Of a stretch of 64,000 nt of DNA, positions 25,490 through 33,952 are shown piece by piece; within the stretch, counting starts at the first letter, position 1, and every line of letters begins with the position of its first letter. The translations under genes were made by a program, and so were the position numbers. The notes under the pieces were generated by a model. It was not told where the DNA came from and made no database searches. It saw nothing but the letters and a program-made list of their open reading frames with translations. This DNA comes from Flavobacteriales bacterium (GTDB lineage Bacteria; Bacteroidota; Bacteroidia; UBA10329): assembly GCA_020635535.1 (NCBI GenBank), contig JACJZP010000004.1, forward strand, positions 62,001 through 126,000, given 5' to 3'.

Positions 25490-26691
25490 GTCGGTTCTTT
25501 TGGCTTTCTGCTTATTCTAAAAACCCCCACTGCCAGAAAAAGGAGCAGTAACACCACAAAGCGCAGCGAATGGTGCAACAATTGTGGAATGTAATTCCAT
25601 CCAACTAGGATTCCTGCATACAGTATGATCAGAAAGAGCGCGTAATGTCGGGTCCAAACAGGTCTATTCTTCTTGAGTAGCGCATAACCGAAAATGGCAT
25701 TGGTGGGCAACGACCATAGGATGTTCCAATTGTACGCAGCAGAAACGTGGTTGGTAAAAAACCACATGAAAGTACCATTGAACCCAATAAAACTGGTTAT
25801 CATGAATACCGATCCCTCAAAAAAGCGGGTGCTCTTTCCTGCAACTCTGTAGATGGTAAGGAAAACAGCGCTGAACAGCAGAAACGCCACAAAAACGATC
25901 TGCGGTACAAACCAGCTTTTCTTCTCTTCGGTTGGAGCGGCCTTGAAGGTGGTTTGCTTGCGTTTTACCAGCGGCACACGATTGCCTTCTTTTATGATGT
26001 ATGCATGATCGAATGCCTCTTCCAATTCCTCGGGCAGAAACATGTACTGCATGGCAGTTACGGGCTTGTCAATAACAGATCCCATACATAGATCGATCCC
26101 CAGATCGCCCCAAGGTTGTTCTTTTGCAATATACAGGTCGGTCAACTGCCTAATGGAAAGATGCTTGGTCGGTAAATAGGTTGTATCGAATTCCACCTTT
26201 CCATTCAGCGCATCAATTACCATGTCGCGCGGCCGGGTAGAACAATTGTCGTAGAAATAATCGTAGAGATATTCGCGATTCTCCTTTTTAGCGTTCCATG
26301 TCAGTTTATCAAACAGTGCTTGCTTCTCCTGTTGTGTCATGTTCAGAAACTGCTCTCTAACCGAACGATTGTAATACTCATAGGCACGAAGGAAATTCGA
26401 ATAGCGATTTACCGCGAGCATGTACATGGAGCGCCCCATTACGAAATTGCCGTAAAAGTTGGGCTGATCGAAATCGAACGTACCGTAATTATAGACCGCA
26501 TCGAAATCCATAAGCGGGTCGTGAATACGAATGGCGGTATGCCCAAATGCCTCATAAAGTTCGGAACCCGGGCTACAGGTCACCAAACTCACTTCGCTTT
26601 GCTCAGAAAGCTGAAAAAGCGGCTGGCAGAAACCCGTAAGCGGTAATAGAAAGAACAGTATGATATACCGAAGCATCTGCCAAAAATACAT
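25480..26691 (-). CDS. DUF4105 membrane protein
   Basis: 403 residues. A signal peptide (to about residue 22) is followed by a DUF4105 domain: VSLVTCSPGSELYEAFGHTAIRI, DAVYNYGTFDF, and YDYFYDNCSTRPRD. The conserved Cys and His arrangement (SPGSE..FGHTA, DNCST) suggests a papain-like/NlpC-like fold, but activity is unproven. The last 150 residues form four or more membrane helices (FVPQIVFVAFLLFSAVFLTIY onward). It probably sits in the inner membrane with the domain in the periplasm. ATG 26691 and 26676 are both possible starts. The last 10 bases overlap the globin gene on the opposite strand. Confidence 0.8.
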   Translation of the reverse strand: MYFWQMLRYIILFFLLPLTGFCQPLFQLSEQSEVSLVTCSPGSELYEAFGHTAIRIHDPLMDFDAVYNYGTFDFDQPNFYGNFVMGRSMYMLAVNRYSNFLRAYEYYNRSVREQFLNMTQQEKQALFDKLTWNAKKENREYLYDYFYDNCSTRPRDMVIDALNGKVEFDTTYLPTKHLSIRQLTDLYIAKEQPWGDLGIDLCMGSVIDKPVTAMQYMFLPEELEEAFDHAYIIKEGNRVPLVKRKQTTFKAAPTEEKKSWFVPQIVFVAFLLFSAVFLTIYRVAGKSTRFFEGSVFMITSFIGFNGTFMWFFTNHVSAAYNWNILWSLPTNAIFGYALLKKNRPVWTRHYALFLIILYAGILVGWNYIPQLLHHSLRFVVLLLLFLAVGVFRISRKPKEPTQT

Positions 26692-26788
26692 TACCTGAAA
26701 ATGTGGTGATAACTTCCTCCGAGTTCATTTCAAATCAATTCTGGATCAGATTATTTTAGTTGCGTTAAACCAATAAAATGAATTTACC

Positions 26789-27202
26789 ATGCTGAAAGAA
26801 TTCAAAGAGTTTGCCATGAAAGGCAACGTAATGGACATGGCCATCGGTATCATTATCGGTGGTGCGTTCGGAAAAATAGTGGCCTCGTTTGTGGCCGATG
26901 TACTGATGCCGCCTCTTGGACTACTCATTGGAGGTGTGAATTTCCAAGACCTGAAAATTGTACTGACAGAAGCTGTTTTGGATGCCGATGGCGTTGAAAC
27001 CGCAGCTGCCGTTTCCATCAACTACGGCAACTTCATTCAGGTAACGTTCGATTTCATCATCATTGCGTTTGCCATTTTCATGATGGTTAAGGCTATGAAT
27101 TCCGCCAAGAAGAAAGAAGAGGCGGCACCGGCTCCACCACCTCCTGGACCTACTGAAGATCAAAAGCTTCTGATGGAGATAAGAGACCTTCTGAAAAAAT
27201 AG
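26789..27202 (+). CDS. mscL: Large-conductance mechanosensitive channel MscL
   Basis: 137 residues, typical MscL length. The N-terminus MLKEFKEFAMKGNVMDMAIG leads into TM1 GIIIGGAFGKIVASFVADVLMPPLG, the channel's pore-lining helix. TM2 is FIQVTFDFIIIAFAIFMMVKAMN, and the cytoplasmic tail is proline-rich (EEAAPAPPPPGP) before the terminal helix LLMEIRDLLKK. It opens under membrane tension to release solutes in hypo-osmotic shock. It is divergent from the DUF4105 gene and is followed by a terminator. Confidence 0.97.
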   Translation: MLKEFKEFAMKGNVMDMAIGIIIGGAFGKIVASFVADVLMPPLGLLIGGVNFQDLKIVLTEAVLDADGVETAAAVSINYGNFIQVTFDFIIIAFAIFMMVKAMNSAKKKEEAAPAPPPPGPTEDQKLLMEIRDLLKK

Positions 27203-27225
27203 TTTTAGTTGTGTGTTTGACCGAG

Positions 27226-27258
27226 AAGCCGTCTGCGAAAGTGGACGGCTTTTCTTTT
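27226..27258 (+). terminator. Terminator of mscL
   Basis: An 8-bp stem AAGCCGTC/GACGGCTT (27226-27233 with 27244-27251) has a 10-base loop and is followed by TTCTTTT. It begins 23 bases after the mscL stop. Confidence 0.75.
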
Positions 27259-27276
27259 AGTCTGTATCTTGTCAAG

Positions 27277-27975
27277 ATGTTTAGAAATCTATTACTACTG
27301 CTCTTCTTTTCATTAAATCTCTCAGGTTTAGATGCTGTTGGACAAGTCGATTCGTTAACGGTAGAAAAAGTTTCCATTATCAATGCCAAACACAAGGTAG
27401 AGGGTATTTATAGAACGTTTGATGAGTTTAGGAGGAATGAGCCTTTTCATACCTCGGAATATACACTCATTGAAGCTAAACCAGGCGATAACGTAATGGT
27501 GAATAGGTTTAGAGACGAATTGAGTTTCAAAGATAAAGCTGGTAATCAAAAGCAACTTGGTTCTTCGAAGTTCTTTGGTTACTGTCGAAATGACACCGTA
27601 TATATCAGCTTTTGGAAGTTTCATCCAATTACAGAATGGGGGCACCTCATACTAATTCACGTAATTGAAAACCAACCACAATATTTAAACCCTAGTGCGA
27701 GACCATATAGTCATGAAAAGATCGACACTACTAAGTCTAGAAGTAAATTTCGTAATAACCATCCACAAGGAGATGTACTCACCGATCGATGGTACGTGTT
27801 GGATTACATGACAGGTGATATGTATACAATACACACTTACACACTACTTGAAAAATTCGAGAAGTGGGACTTGGAATTGTTTAAACAGTTTAAACGAGCA
27901 AAAAGAAAGTTCAAAACGGAAACACAACTCGAATTCATAAGGAGATTCAACGAACGAAACCCCATCCGATTCTAG
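27277..27975 (+). CDS. Exported hypothetical protein, FIRRFNERNPI family
   Basis: 232 residues from the ATG at 27277 (MFRNLLLLLFFSLNLSG), which gives a signal peptide; an upstream start at 27211 overlaps the mscL terminator. The body contains EGIYRTFDEFRRNEPF and KFFGYCRNDTVYISFWKF, and the end is LEFIRRFNERNPIRF. It is a paralogue of the 14478-15212 product: same size, same signal, same G-(Y)-TF/FxxNxP block near the N-terminus, same G-C-x-V-x-I block and same C-terminal motif. The function is unknown. Confidence 0.65.
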   Translation: MFRNLLLLLFFSLNLSGLDAVGQVDSLTVEKVSIINAKHKVEGIYRTFDEFRRNEPFHTSEYTLIEAKPGDNVMVNRFRDELSFKDKAGNQKQLGSSKFFGYCRNDTVYISFWKFHPITEWGHLILIHVIENQPQYLNPSARPYSHEKIDTTKSRSKFRNNHPQGDVLTDRWYVLDYMTGDMYTIHTYTLLEKFEKWDLELFKQFKRAKRKFKTETQLEFIRRFNERNPIRF

Positions 27976-28047
27976 TTCCATGACACTTTCATGACAAACC
28001 AAACAGTCGGCTGAACGATCTTCGCAGCGCGAAGTACGATAAGCTTC

Positions 28048-29271
28048 ATGGAACTCTTTAAAACCATCGCATTTACGCACAAAACCACCGAGTTGAAAGA
28101 CATCGGGCGGTTACACATTGAGGATGGTGATCTTGAAGCAAGATTGTCTCATCTCAAATCTGAGTTGGAGCTTGATGAGTTGCTTTATCTCTCTACTTGT
28201 AATCGTGTGGAGTTCACCATGGTCACAGACCGTGAGATGGATGAAGAATTCCGCAGGAAGTTCTTCGCGGCTTTCAATACCGAATGGAAGCAGGCCGATA
28301 TTGATTGGGCAGCCAACCACAGCAGAACCATTGAGGGAGAAAAAGCCCTGAGACATCTTTTCTATGTGGCCAGCAGTATTGATTCTCTGGTGGTTGGCGA
28401 AAGGGAGATCATTACGCAAGTTCGCGAAGCGTATGAGAAGTGCCATAAACTTGGTTTGACGGGAGACCGCTTCCGGTTGTTGGTGCGTTCGGCCATTGAA
28501 ACGGCCAAACAGGTTTATACGCAAACGCAGATTGCGCAGAATCCGGTTTCGGTGGTATCGCTGGCGTACCGTAAAATGCGTGAGGTAGAGATCGATCATC
28601 CGCCACATATTCTGATGATCGGTGCTGGGCAGACCAACCAGACCATGGCGCAATATCTACGTAAAGCGCCTTTCGGGAAAGTGACGGTTTTTAACCGAAC
28701 GCTGGAAAAAGCTCAGGAGTTGGCCAGATCACTTCATGGCGAAGCCAAACCGCTTGAAGAACTCAAGAATTTCAGCGAGCCGTTCGATATCATTATCAGT
28801 TGCACGGGCGCTTCGCAACCCATCATCAACAACCGAACCTACCGACAGCTAATTGGCAACGACCTGTCTGAAAAAGTGGTAGTTGACCTTGCCATTCCAT
28901 CTGATCTGGAACAGGAAGTGCTGCGCAAGAACAACATTCATTACATCGGTATTGAGAACCTGAAGGAAGAAGCGCGGAAGAATCTGGAAAGACGCCAAAA
29001 GGAGCTCGAGATCTGCAAGCGCCTAATCGATGACCGCATCAATGAGTTTGAGCATCTGCTTCGCGAACGCAGAATTGAGGTTTCGATGCGGGAGATTCCG
29101 AAGGTTGTGAAGGAGATCCGCGAACGGGCAACAACACAGGTTTTTAATAAGGAGTTGGAAGAACTGGATCCGAAATCGCGCGAGGTGTTGGAGAAAATGA
29201 TGGATTACATGGAGAAGAAATACATCAGTGTGCCGATGAAAATGGCCAAGGAAATCATGTTGAAAGGGTGA
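28048..29271 (+). CDS. hemA: Glutamyl-tRNA reductase HemA
   Basis: 407 residues. The catalytic domain has the nucleophilic cysteine in STCNRVE (Cys51). The active-site stretch FYVASSIDSLVVGEREIITQV and the NADPH-binding MIGAGQTNQTMAQYL follow. The C-terminal dimerisation helices are present. The enzyme reduces glutamyl-tRNA-Glu to glutamate-1-semialdehyde, the first committed step of haem synthesis. hemC and hemD follow on the same strand; hemL and hemB are not in this window. Start ATG 28048 follows a 72-base spacer after an unrelated gene. Confidence 0.97.
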   Translation: MELFKTIAFTHKTTELKDIGRLHIEDGDLEARLSHLKSELELDELLYLSTCNRVEFTMVTDREMDEEFRRKFFAAFNTEWKQADIDWAANHSRTIEGEKALRHLFYVASSIDSLVVGEREIITQVREAYEKCHKLGLTGDRFRLLVRSAIETAKQVYTQTQIAQNPVSVVSLAYRKMREVEIDHPPHILMIGAGQTNQTMAQYLRKAPFGKVTVFNRTLEKAQELARSLHGEAKPLEELKNFSEPFDIIISCTGASQPIINNRTYRQLIGNDLSEKVVVDLAIPSDLEQEVLRKNNIHYIGIENLKEEARKNLERRQKELEICKRLIDDRINEFEHLLRERRIEVSMREIPKVVKEIRERATTQVFNKELEELDPKSREVLEKMMDYMEKKYISVPMKMAKEIMLKG

Positions 29272-29274
29272 CCG

Positions 29275-29333
29275 CGTCATTTCGACCGTAGCGGAGAAAT
29301 CTATCAGATGTCTCGGCTTCGCTCGACATGACG
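29275..29333. repeat. Imperfect palindromic repeat between hemA and hemC
   Basis: The arms 29275-29302 (CGTCATTTCGACCGTAGCGG..) and 29306-29333 (..CTTCGCTCGACATGACG) pair over about 28 bp with roughly six mismatches. This is a REP-like element of a type (TGTCATTTCGAGCG..) common in Bacteroidota genomes. It could attenuate transcription between hemA and hemC. Confidence 0.75.
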
Positions 29334-29362
29334 GTTGGTTCAAAGCAGAGTAACAGAGAAGA

Positions 29363-30256
29363 ATGAGCAGAAAAATCATCATAGGATCGCGCGGCAGCGA
29401 CCTTGCTTTATGGCAAGCACATCATGTAGAAGCGCAGTTAAAGGAGCTTGGTCATGAGGTGGAGATCAAGATCATTAAAACGCAGGGCGATGTGATCCAA
29501 CATCTAAGTTTCGACAAGATGGAAGGCAAGGGTTTCTTTACCAAAGAATTGGAAGAGAAACTATTGGACGGTGAAATTGACCTTGCCGTTCACTCGCATA
29601 AAGATCTTCCAACCGAACACCCAGAGGGTTTGATCATTGCTGCGGTTTCTGAACGCGAAGACCCATCTGACCTTCTTCTCATTGCGAAGGAGAAAGTTGA
29701 TTCAGGTAAGAAACTGGAGTTGATTGACAATGCTGTGGTTGGAACATCTTCTGCCAGAAGGAAATCGCAGTTGCTCCACCACCGTCCAGATATTGAGATC
29801 AAAGACCTGCGCGGTAATGTTCCTACGCGTATCAACAAACTTCGCGAAGGACAATATGATGCAATTATGCTGGCTGCTGCTGGTGTGGAACGACTGAAAT
29901 TGGATCTTTCAGAGTTCCATGTACTGAAGTTGAATCCGACCGAATTCATTCCAGCGCCTGCGCAGGGCGTTCTTGGATTACAGATTCGGCAAACAGACGA
30001 GGATCTTGCTGAAGTCCTTTCCAGTTTGAATGACGCCTCTGTGGCGCGGAGAATTGGTGTGGAGCGTAGAATTCTGAATCTTTTTGAAGGAGGTTGCCAA
30101 ATGCCATTAGGTGCATATTGTACTGAAAACAATGGTCAATTGACCGTAAAAGCGTGCGTTGCCGATGCTTGGGATGCACCCATTAGAATTGAAGAAAAAA
30201 GAGGTAGTGAAGTAGAAGCGTTGGCGCAGGAGACCGTCTCAGCGTTACGCTCTTGA
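29363..30256 (+). CDS. hemC: Porphobilinogen deaminase HemC
   Basis: 297 residues. IIGSRGSDLALWQAHHVEAQL and FTKELEEKLLDGEIDLAVHSHKDLP carry the early conserved motifs. VGTSSARRKSQLLHHRPDI and RGNVPTRINKL follow, and Cys245 in GGCQMPLGAYCT is the dipyrromethane-cofactor attachment site. It polymerises four porphobilinogens to hydroxymethylbilane. It overlaps hemD (TTGA), so the two are coupled. Confidence 0.96.
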   Translation: MSRKIIIGSRGSDLALWQAHHVEAQLKELGHEVEIKIIKTQGDVIQHLSFDKMEGKGFFTKELEEKLLDGEIDLAVHSHKDLPTEHPEGLIIAAVSEREDPSDLLLIAKEKVDSGKKLELIDNAVVGTSSARRKSQLLHHRPDIEIKDLRGNVPTRINKLREGQYDAIMLAAAGVERLKLDLSEFHVLKLNPTEFIPAPAQGVLGLQIRQTDEDLAEVLSSLNDASVARRIGVERRILNLFEGGCQMPLGAYCTENNGQLTVKACVADAWDAPIRIEEKRGSEVEALAQETVSALRS

Positions 30257-30915
30257 AACACTCCATTTTCATATCTCGCAATCTGCCGGAAGACAGTCAT
30301 CTTCTGGCCTATCTGCTGGAGAATGATTGGGAAGTTCATCACCGGTCTTTGATTGAAATTGTGCCCATTCCGTTTGAAGTAAGAAAGGAAACCGATTGGA
30401 TCTTCCTATCGAGCAGCAACGGGGTGCGCATTCTTTTTGATGGCTACACACCATCTAAAAATGTGAAGATAGGTGTGGTTGGAAACGCCACGGCCGAAGC
30501 ATTGCGACAGCACGGTTACGAACCTGCATTTGTTGGAGATTCTGGGGATATGCACGAGGTAGGGCGGCATTTTGCTCCTGTGCTTGGACATAAAAGCGTA
30601 ATGTTCTTCGGAGCGGAAAGTGGCTCGGAAAAACTCCGTTCAGAACTACCCGAAAAACAGGTACACTTCACCCCTATTTACCGAACGGAATCAGCTTTGC
30701 AGGTGGAGATTCCCGAAACAGAATTCGTTTACCTCACCAGCCCATCAAACGCCAAGGCTTACTTGAATAATGCATCATTGCACGGGAAACACACGATTGC
30801 CATTGGCAATACCACCGCTGAGTTTCTGAGTGCACAAGGCGTTGGCAATGTTCATATTCCTTCTGCCCCTAACGAGGAACACATCATTGGGCTTCTGCGC
30901 AGAATTGCGCACTGA
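30253..30915 (+). CDS. hemD: Uroporphyrinogen-III synthase HemD
   Basis: 220 residues, starting at TTG 30253, which overlaps the hemC stop (TTGA); no ATG or GTG is better placed. It has the two-domain layout of HemD with the weakly conserved motifs FLSSSNGVRILF, VVGNATAEALRQ and TSPSNAKAYLNN, IAIGNTTAEFL. It closes and inverts ring D of hydroxymethylbilane to uroporphyrinogen III. HemD is poorly conserved, so position after hemC is part of the evidence. Confidence 0.9.
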   Translation: MKHSIFISRNLPEDSHLLAYLLENDWEVHHRSLIEIVPIPFEVRKETDWIFLSSSNGVRILFDGYTPSKNVKIGVVGNATAEALRQHGYEPAFVGDSGDMHEVGRHFAPVLGHKSVMFFGAESGSEKLRSELPEKQVHFTPIYRTESALQVEIPETEFVYLTSPSNAKAYLNNASLHGKHTIAIGNTTAEFLSAQGVGNVHIPSAPNEEHIIGLLRRIAH

Positions 30916-31006
30916 TGGCGCACCGATTTTCCATCATTTACACTGTTTTACATTGATTAATGCGGTGCGTGAAACCGTGTTGCGAGATTTACCGAAAACA
31001 CAGACA

Positions 31007-31918
31007 ATGATGTACAGAACGTTATTTCCCGCCATTATTTCGCTGCTGCTGACCTTTGGTTCGTGCAGTAGTCAGGAGAACGCCCAACAGCAACCTGAAA
31101 CCCCAACGGTAGATCTGGGGCCGGTTCTCTTAAAGAAGGAACCGCACCGATACGGTGGATGGTATTGCCCCGATAATTTCGGATTTGAGCCCGTGGATAT
31201 TCAGAAGTTGGCTGAGGTTCCGGCCATATCGAACCGACTTCCGACCCAATTGGAGCTTAAAAACCACATGTCGCTTATTGATGTGGACACCAAGGAATAT
31301 CCTGATGCGCGTGCGTTGGAAATGGAGCTTCCGAGAGTGGCGCGCATCTACGATGAGTACAAAGGCATGAGCGAATTGGCCATTATTATTCAGGCCATTG
31401 TGGTGCAAGGAGATACGGTTGTGGGTTATCGTTTTCCGAACGGGGGAAATGGCTCTGCCCGTCTGAGCGATGTGACCTTGCTATCTGATGATGAGGTGGC
31501 CAAAATGGGTTCGCAGCCGTTCTTCTATTCAAGGGCTACTGTAAAAGCTTCTACCGCAGACATATGGAATGCGCTGTGCCAAACGGATTACTTCAAAGAG
31601 CTTGGAGAGAAATTCGGTGAACAGAAATTCTTCTCCTCCAATTGGAACCCTGATCGGGATGCAAAACTGAAACTTGAAACCGAACATGAAAAGGCCACGG
31701 GATATGCTGGCATGCTGTACGGCAACTATTATCTGCAGATCGACTACAACAGAAACGGTTTCCATTATTCTGAAAAGTTGATGCTTGCAGAGAACAGAGA
31801 AGACAACACCACTGAACTTTTCTTTGCCTGCGGCCCGTTTCCACAAGATTTTGAAACGCAACAGCCTGCTTGGAACCGTTGGTTTGAAGCTGTGAAAACG
31901 GCCAGCCAAGCTCGCTGA
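31007..31918 (+). CDS. Hypothetical lipoprotein (303 aa)
   Basis: Start at ATG 31007 (MMYRTLFPAIISLLLTFGSC, lipobox cysteine at about residue 20). A longer open frame from 30830 overlaps hemD and is not used. The mature protein has no recognised domain; it includes KEPHRYGGWYCPDNFGFEP near residue 42, and toward the end STADIWNALCQTDYFKELG and FHYSEKLML..ELFFACGPF. A START/SRPBCC-like beta-rich end is only a guess. It probably sits in the outer membrane facing the periplasm or surface. It is downstream of hemD with 91 bases between, perhaps with its own promoter. Confidence 0.65.
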   Translation: MMYRTLFPAIISLLLTFGSCSSQENAQQQPETPTVDLGPVLLKKEPHRYGGWYCPDNFGFEPVDIQKLAEVPAISNRLPTQLELKNHMSLIDVDTKEYPDARALEMELPRVARIYDEYKGMSELAIIIQAIVVQGDTVVGYRFPNGGNGSARLSDVTLLSDDEVAKMGSQPFFYSRATVKASTADIWNALCQTDYFKELGEKFGEQKFFSSNWNPDRDAKLKLETEHEKATGYAGMLYGNYYLQIDYNRNGFHYSEKLMLAENREDNTTELFFACGPFPQDFETQQPAWNRWFEAVKTASQAR

Positions 31919-32389
31919 CCGATTGACCACCACGCGTCATCTGAAATACATTCTGAACACCTACATGAAAGGTGCTGAACACTACGGTTGGGTATGCCAT
32001 GACCACCATCTTAACCATGACCGGGGTGTGTAACGCCCACTATAAGCGTAACGAAATGTACCGTTCTGTTTGGGTTAAAGGCACGTTGATGTTGGTGTTC
32101 GTTTCTGTTTTTAGGGTGTGCTGATAGGCGCCCAATGCCATCTATTGACCACTCTGAACTTTTTTGGGCAACTGAAGACGCTGTAGGTGGGCCAAGAGAC
32201 GGGTATGGGGGAATCGTTTAAGTACGTGGGCGAACAATAGACGCAATAGAGAAACCGTTATAAGCAACAGATAGAACGGTTATCGCAATTGAGAGAACGA
32301 GAGACGCATGTTACCGAACAATAGACGCAGAAGGGAGAACGATAGACGCGATAGGGACGCTTGAAGACGCACATGAGAAGCCAAAGGAG
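31919..32389. other. 471-base gene-free stretch with AGACGC-type repeats
   Basis: No open frame with a signal or family feature was found here. The second half (about 32170-32370) repeats CGAACAATAGACGC, CGATAGACGC, GAAGACGC and related words at irregular spacing. The first half contains an isolated GTTGGGT (31987-31993) that resembles the box at the left end of cassette junctions but has no matching partner box. It may mark the left boundary of the cassette region. Confidence 0.6.
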
Positions 32390-32638
32390 ATGAAAAAACT
32401 GAGCAAAGAAGAAGCACGGAACATCAATACCAAACCCACAGGGCGCAGCAGCTTGGCGCGTTCTTACATTCTTAAAATGGAAGTGGGCGACATTATTCTA
32501 TTGGAGAAATCTGATTGGAAGCAACGGTACCGTATGCCGAGCACCTATTGCCGCATGCTTGCGCGACAAACCAACCGCCAATGGAAATGCGAGACGGCTC
32601 TGGATGGCCGCGGCTGGGTTATTGAAAGGGTTAAGTGA
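32390..32638 (+). CDS. Small basic protein (82 aa), unknown
   Basis: 82 residues, basic, starting MKKLSKEEARNINTKPTGR, with no signal peptide or membrane helix. It ends WKCETALDGRGWVIERVK. The charge and aromatic pattern would suit a nucleic-acid-binding protein, but no motif was recognised. It lies just left of the first attC-like site and on the same strand as the cassette genes, so it may be the first gene of the array, although its own left boundary box was not found. Confidence 0.5.
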   Translation: MKKLSKEEARNINTKPTGRSSLARSYILKMEVGDIILLEKSDWKQRYRMPSTYCRMLARQTNRQWKCETALDGRGWVIERVK

Positions 32639-32721
32639 GATGAGCGCGTGAGTAATGAGCCTTGGAAGTGAGGTGATAGTGGGTAGTTACTTTTAGCCAG
32701 TGTATTCTGCATGCTAAATGT

Positions 32722-32783
32722 GCACAACCTGTGAAACCAGAGTTGGCTAAGGGTAAGGTGTTAACTTTAGCGGGTAGTTGTGC
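32722..32783 (+). repeat. attC-like site 1
   Basis: Outer boxes GCACAAC (32722-32728) and GTTGTGC (32777-32783) are complementary. Inside them, an 11-bp imperfect stem GCTAAGGGTAA/TTAACTTTAGC closes on a GGTG loop. The two arms between outer boxes and inner stem are unequal, as in attC sites that expose extrahelical bases. Total length is 62 bases. Confidence 0.6.
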
Positions 32784-32795
32784 CTAATGTGAAAA

Positions 32796-33206
32796 ATGCC
32801 CATACGACAAGCTGACATAAACCGATACGGAGCTCCAATTTACTTTGAGCGAGAAGGACAAATTACCGTTAGAACTGGTCCTTCATCTGGACGAACTTTG
32901 GACGCTAAAAAAATTCCACTTGACGGAAGACGCTACATCTGCGCTGGAAAAATCATTTTGAAAGGTGGACTTCAACTTAGAGCGAACTTTGAGATCAGGA
33001 CAGACACCTTTGACTTTCTGGACAGAGAAACCGTGCGAGTGCATATCAAGGACGAGGATGCTTGGTATAAAATTGATGAACCTGAACTGTGGTCAATTCT
33101 TGAAAAAGAAATGGACGAAGAATTACCATATACTTGGTTGCCTGACAAGCCATTAGACTATCACGTGGACGGACCTTATCCAATGGACTTTTACGAAAGA
33201 AAATAA
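32796..33206 (+). CDS. Hypothetical cassette-borne protein (136 aa)
   Basis: 136 residues, soluble, with no signal peptide: MPIRQADINRYGAPIYFERE, then RTGPSSGRTLDAKKIPLDGRRY, with an acidic C-terminus (PLDYHVDGPYPMDFYERK). I do not recognise a family. It fills the first complete cassette: the start codon is 19 bases after the left cut-site G and the stop is 8 bases before the right-hand box GGCACAAC, which pairs perfectly with the cassette's own first bases. No promoter of its own is seen, as in typical cassettes. Confidence 0.65.
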   Translation: MPIRQADINRYGAPIYFEREGQITVRTGPSSGRTLDAKKIPLDGRRYICAGKIILKGGLQLRANFEIRTDTFDFLDRETVRVHIKDEDAWYKIDEPELWSILEKEMDEELPYTWLPDKPLDYHVDGPYPMDFYERK

Positions 33207-33213
33207 AACACTA

Positions 33214-33344
33214 GGCACAACAACTGCTATCAAAATAGGGCGTGACGACAGGTGCGCAAGTCTTAGTTGTTTCTGCCAAGTTCGGTCTTGGGTGAAAGGT
33301 CGAAGGAGTTAAAGCCCTATTTTCATGGCAGTAACCGTTGGGTG
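33214..33344 (+). repeat. attC-like site 2
   Basis: Left box GGCACAAC (33214-33221) and right box GTTGGGTG (33337-33344) flank an 18-bp stem: CTGCTATCAAAATAGGGC (33224-33241) and GCCCTATTTTCATGGCAG (33314-33331), with one mismatch and one wobble. The intervening loop is about 72 bases. The site is nearly identical in sequence to site 3. Confidence 0.75.
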
Positions 33345-33354
33345 TAATTTGAAA

Positions 33355-33801
33355 ATGACACGCATCAAGCACATCATCGTTCTTGTTGGACTGACAAGTC
33401 TATGCTCTTGTTATGAACTTCAATCGGACGAAGATCTGCATGACGACATTGTGGGTACTTGGAAGAAAGTTGACTGCAAATGGCCTATCGTGGACGATGA
33501 GGAAATCACAGCTGACGCTCTTTTGATGCCAAGACTCTCATTTAGTTCAAATGGCACATTCAATGAATTCGGTCTTTATGCCTATTGCTGCTCTGACAAC
33601 TGCGATACATCATATCAGGGTTCCTGTACTTGGACAATTCAGGACGGTCATTTGATTATTGAACCAAGTAGCATTCCAAACGGTCATGAGTATTTGAACA
33701 GGCCGTACCCGATTAAAGTGTTAAAGAAAAACCAGTTGGTGTTTGACAACTTTAGCATTGACAATTTCCCTTTCAAGAAGGCTTGCTATTGTCGAGAATG
33801 A
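33355..33801 (+). CDS. Cassette-borne lipocalin-like lipoprotein
   Basis: 148 residues from the ATG at 33355. A signal with lipobox LTSLCSC is followed by DEDLHDDIVGTWKKVDCKWP and a beta-rich, cysteine-bearing domain (YAYCCSDNCDTSYQGSCTWTI) that ends in ACYCRE. The VGTWKK opening is like the chromosomal lipoprotein at 18744-19166, but the cysteine pattern is closer to the other cassette lipoprotein at 34885-35349 (YCKDSCYIG, WNVENGHL, FKRK end), to which it seems related. It probably has disulphides and is outside the cytoplasm. The function is unknown. Confidence 0.75.
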   Translation: MTRIKHIIVLVGLTSLCSCYELQSDEDLHDDIVGTWKKVDCKWPIVDDEEITADALLMPRLSFSSNGTFNEFGLYAYCCSDNCDTSYQGSCTWTIQDGHLIIEPSSIPNGHEYLNRPYPIKVLKKNQLVFDNFSIDNFPFKKACYCRE

Positions 33802-33812
33802 AAGAAAAACGT

Positions 33813-33942
33813 TGCCCAACAACTGCTATCAAAATAGGGCGTGACGACAGGCACGCAAGCTCAGTTGTTTCTACCAAGTTCGGTTTCGGGCGAAAGGTCG
33901 AAGGAGTTAAAGCCCTATTTTCATAGCAGTAACCGTTGGGTG
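33813..33942 (+). repeat. attC-like site 3
   Basis: Left box TGCCCAAC (33813-33820) and right box GTTGGGTG (33935-33942) flank the inner stem CTGCTATCAAAATAGGGC (33823-33840) / GCCCTATTTTCATAGCAG (33912-33929), with one mismatch in 18. The boxes fit RYYYAAC and GTTRRRY exactly. With site 2 it forms a direct repeat of about 130-145 bases that extends to the start codon of the following gene. Confidence 0.78.
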
Positions 33943-33952
33943 TAATTTGAAA

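Noticed and set aside
29272..29362. Riboswitch or regulatory RNA between hemA and hemC
   Set aside because: The structure is explained by a dispersed palindromic repeat and shows no known riboswitch core.
30830..31006. Upstream extension of the 31007 lipoprotein gene
   Set aside because: It overlaps hemD in another frame and would bury the lipobox signal peptide inside the protein.
31980..32000. Left attI or attC site at the GTTGGGT at 31987
   Set aside because: A single box without a complementary partner or stem; it is mentioned only as a possible boundary.
32160..32375. CRISPR-like array
   Set aside because: The AGACGC words are short and irregularly spaced, without uniform spacers, and no cas genes are present.
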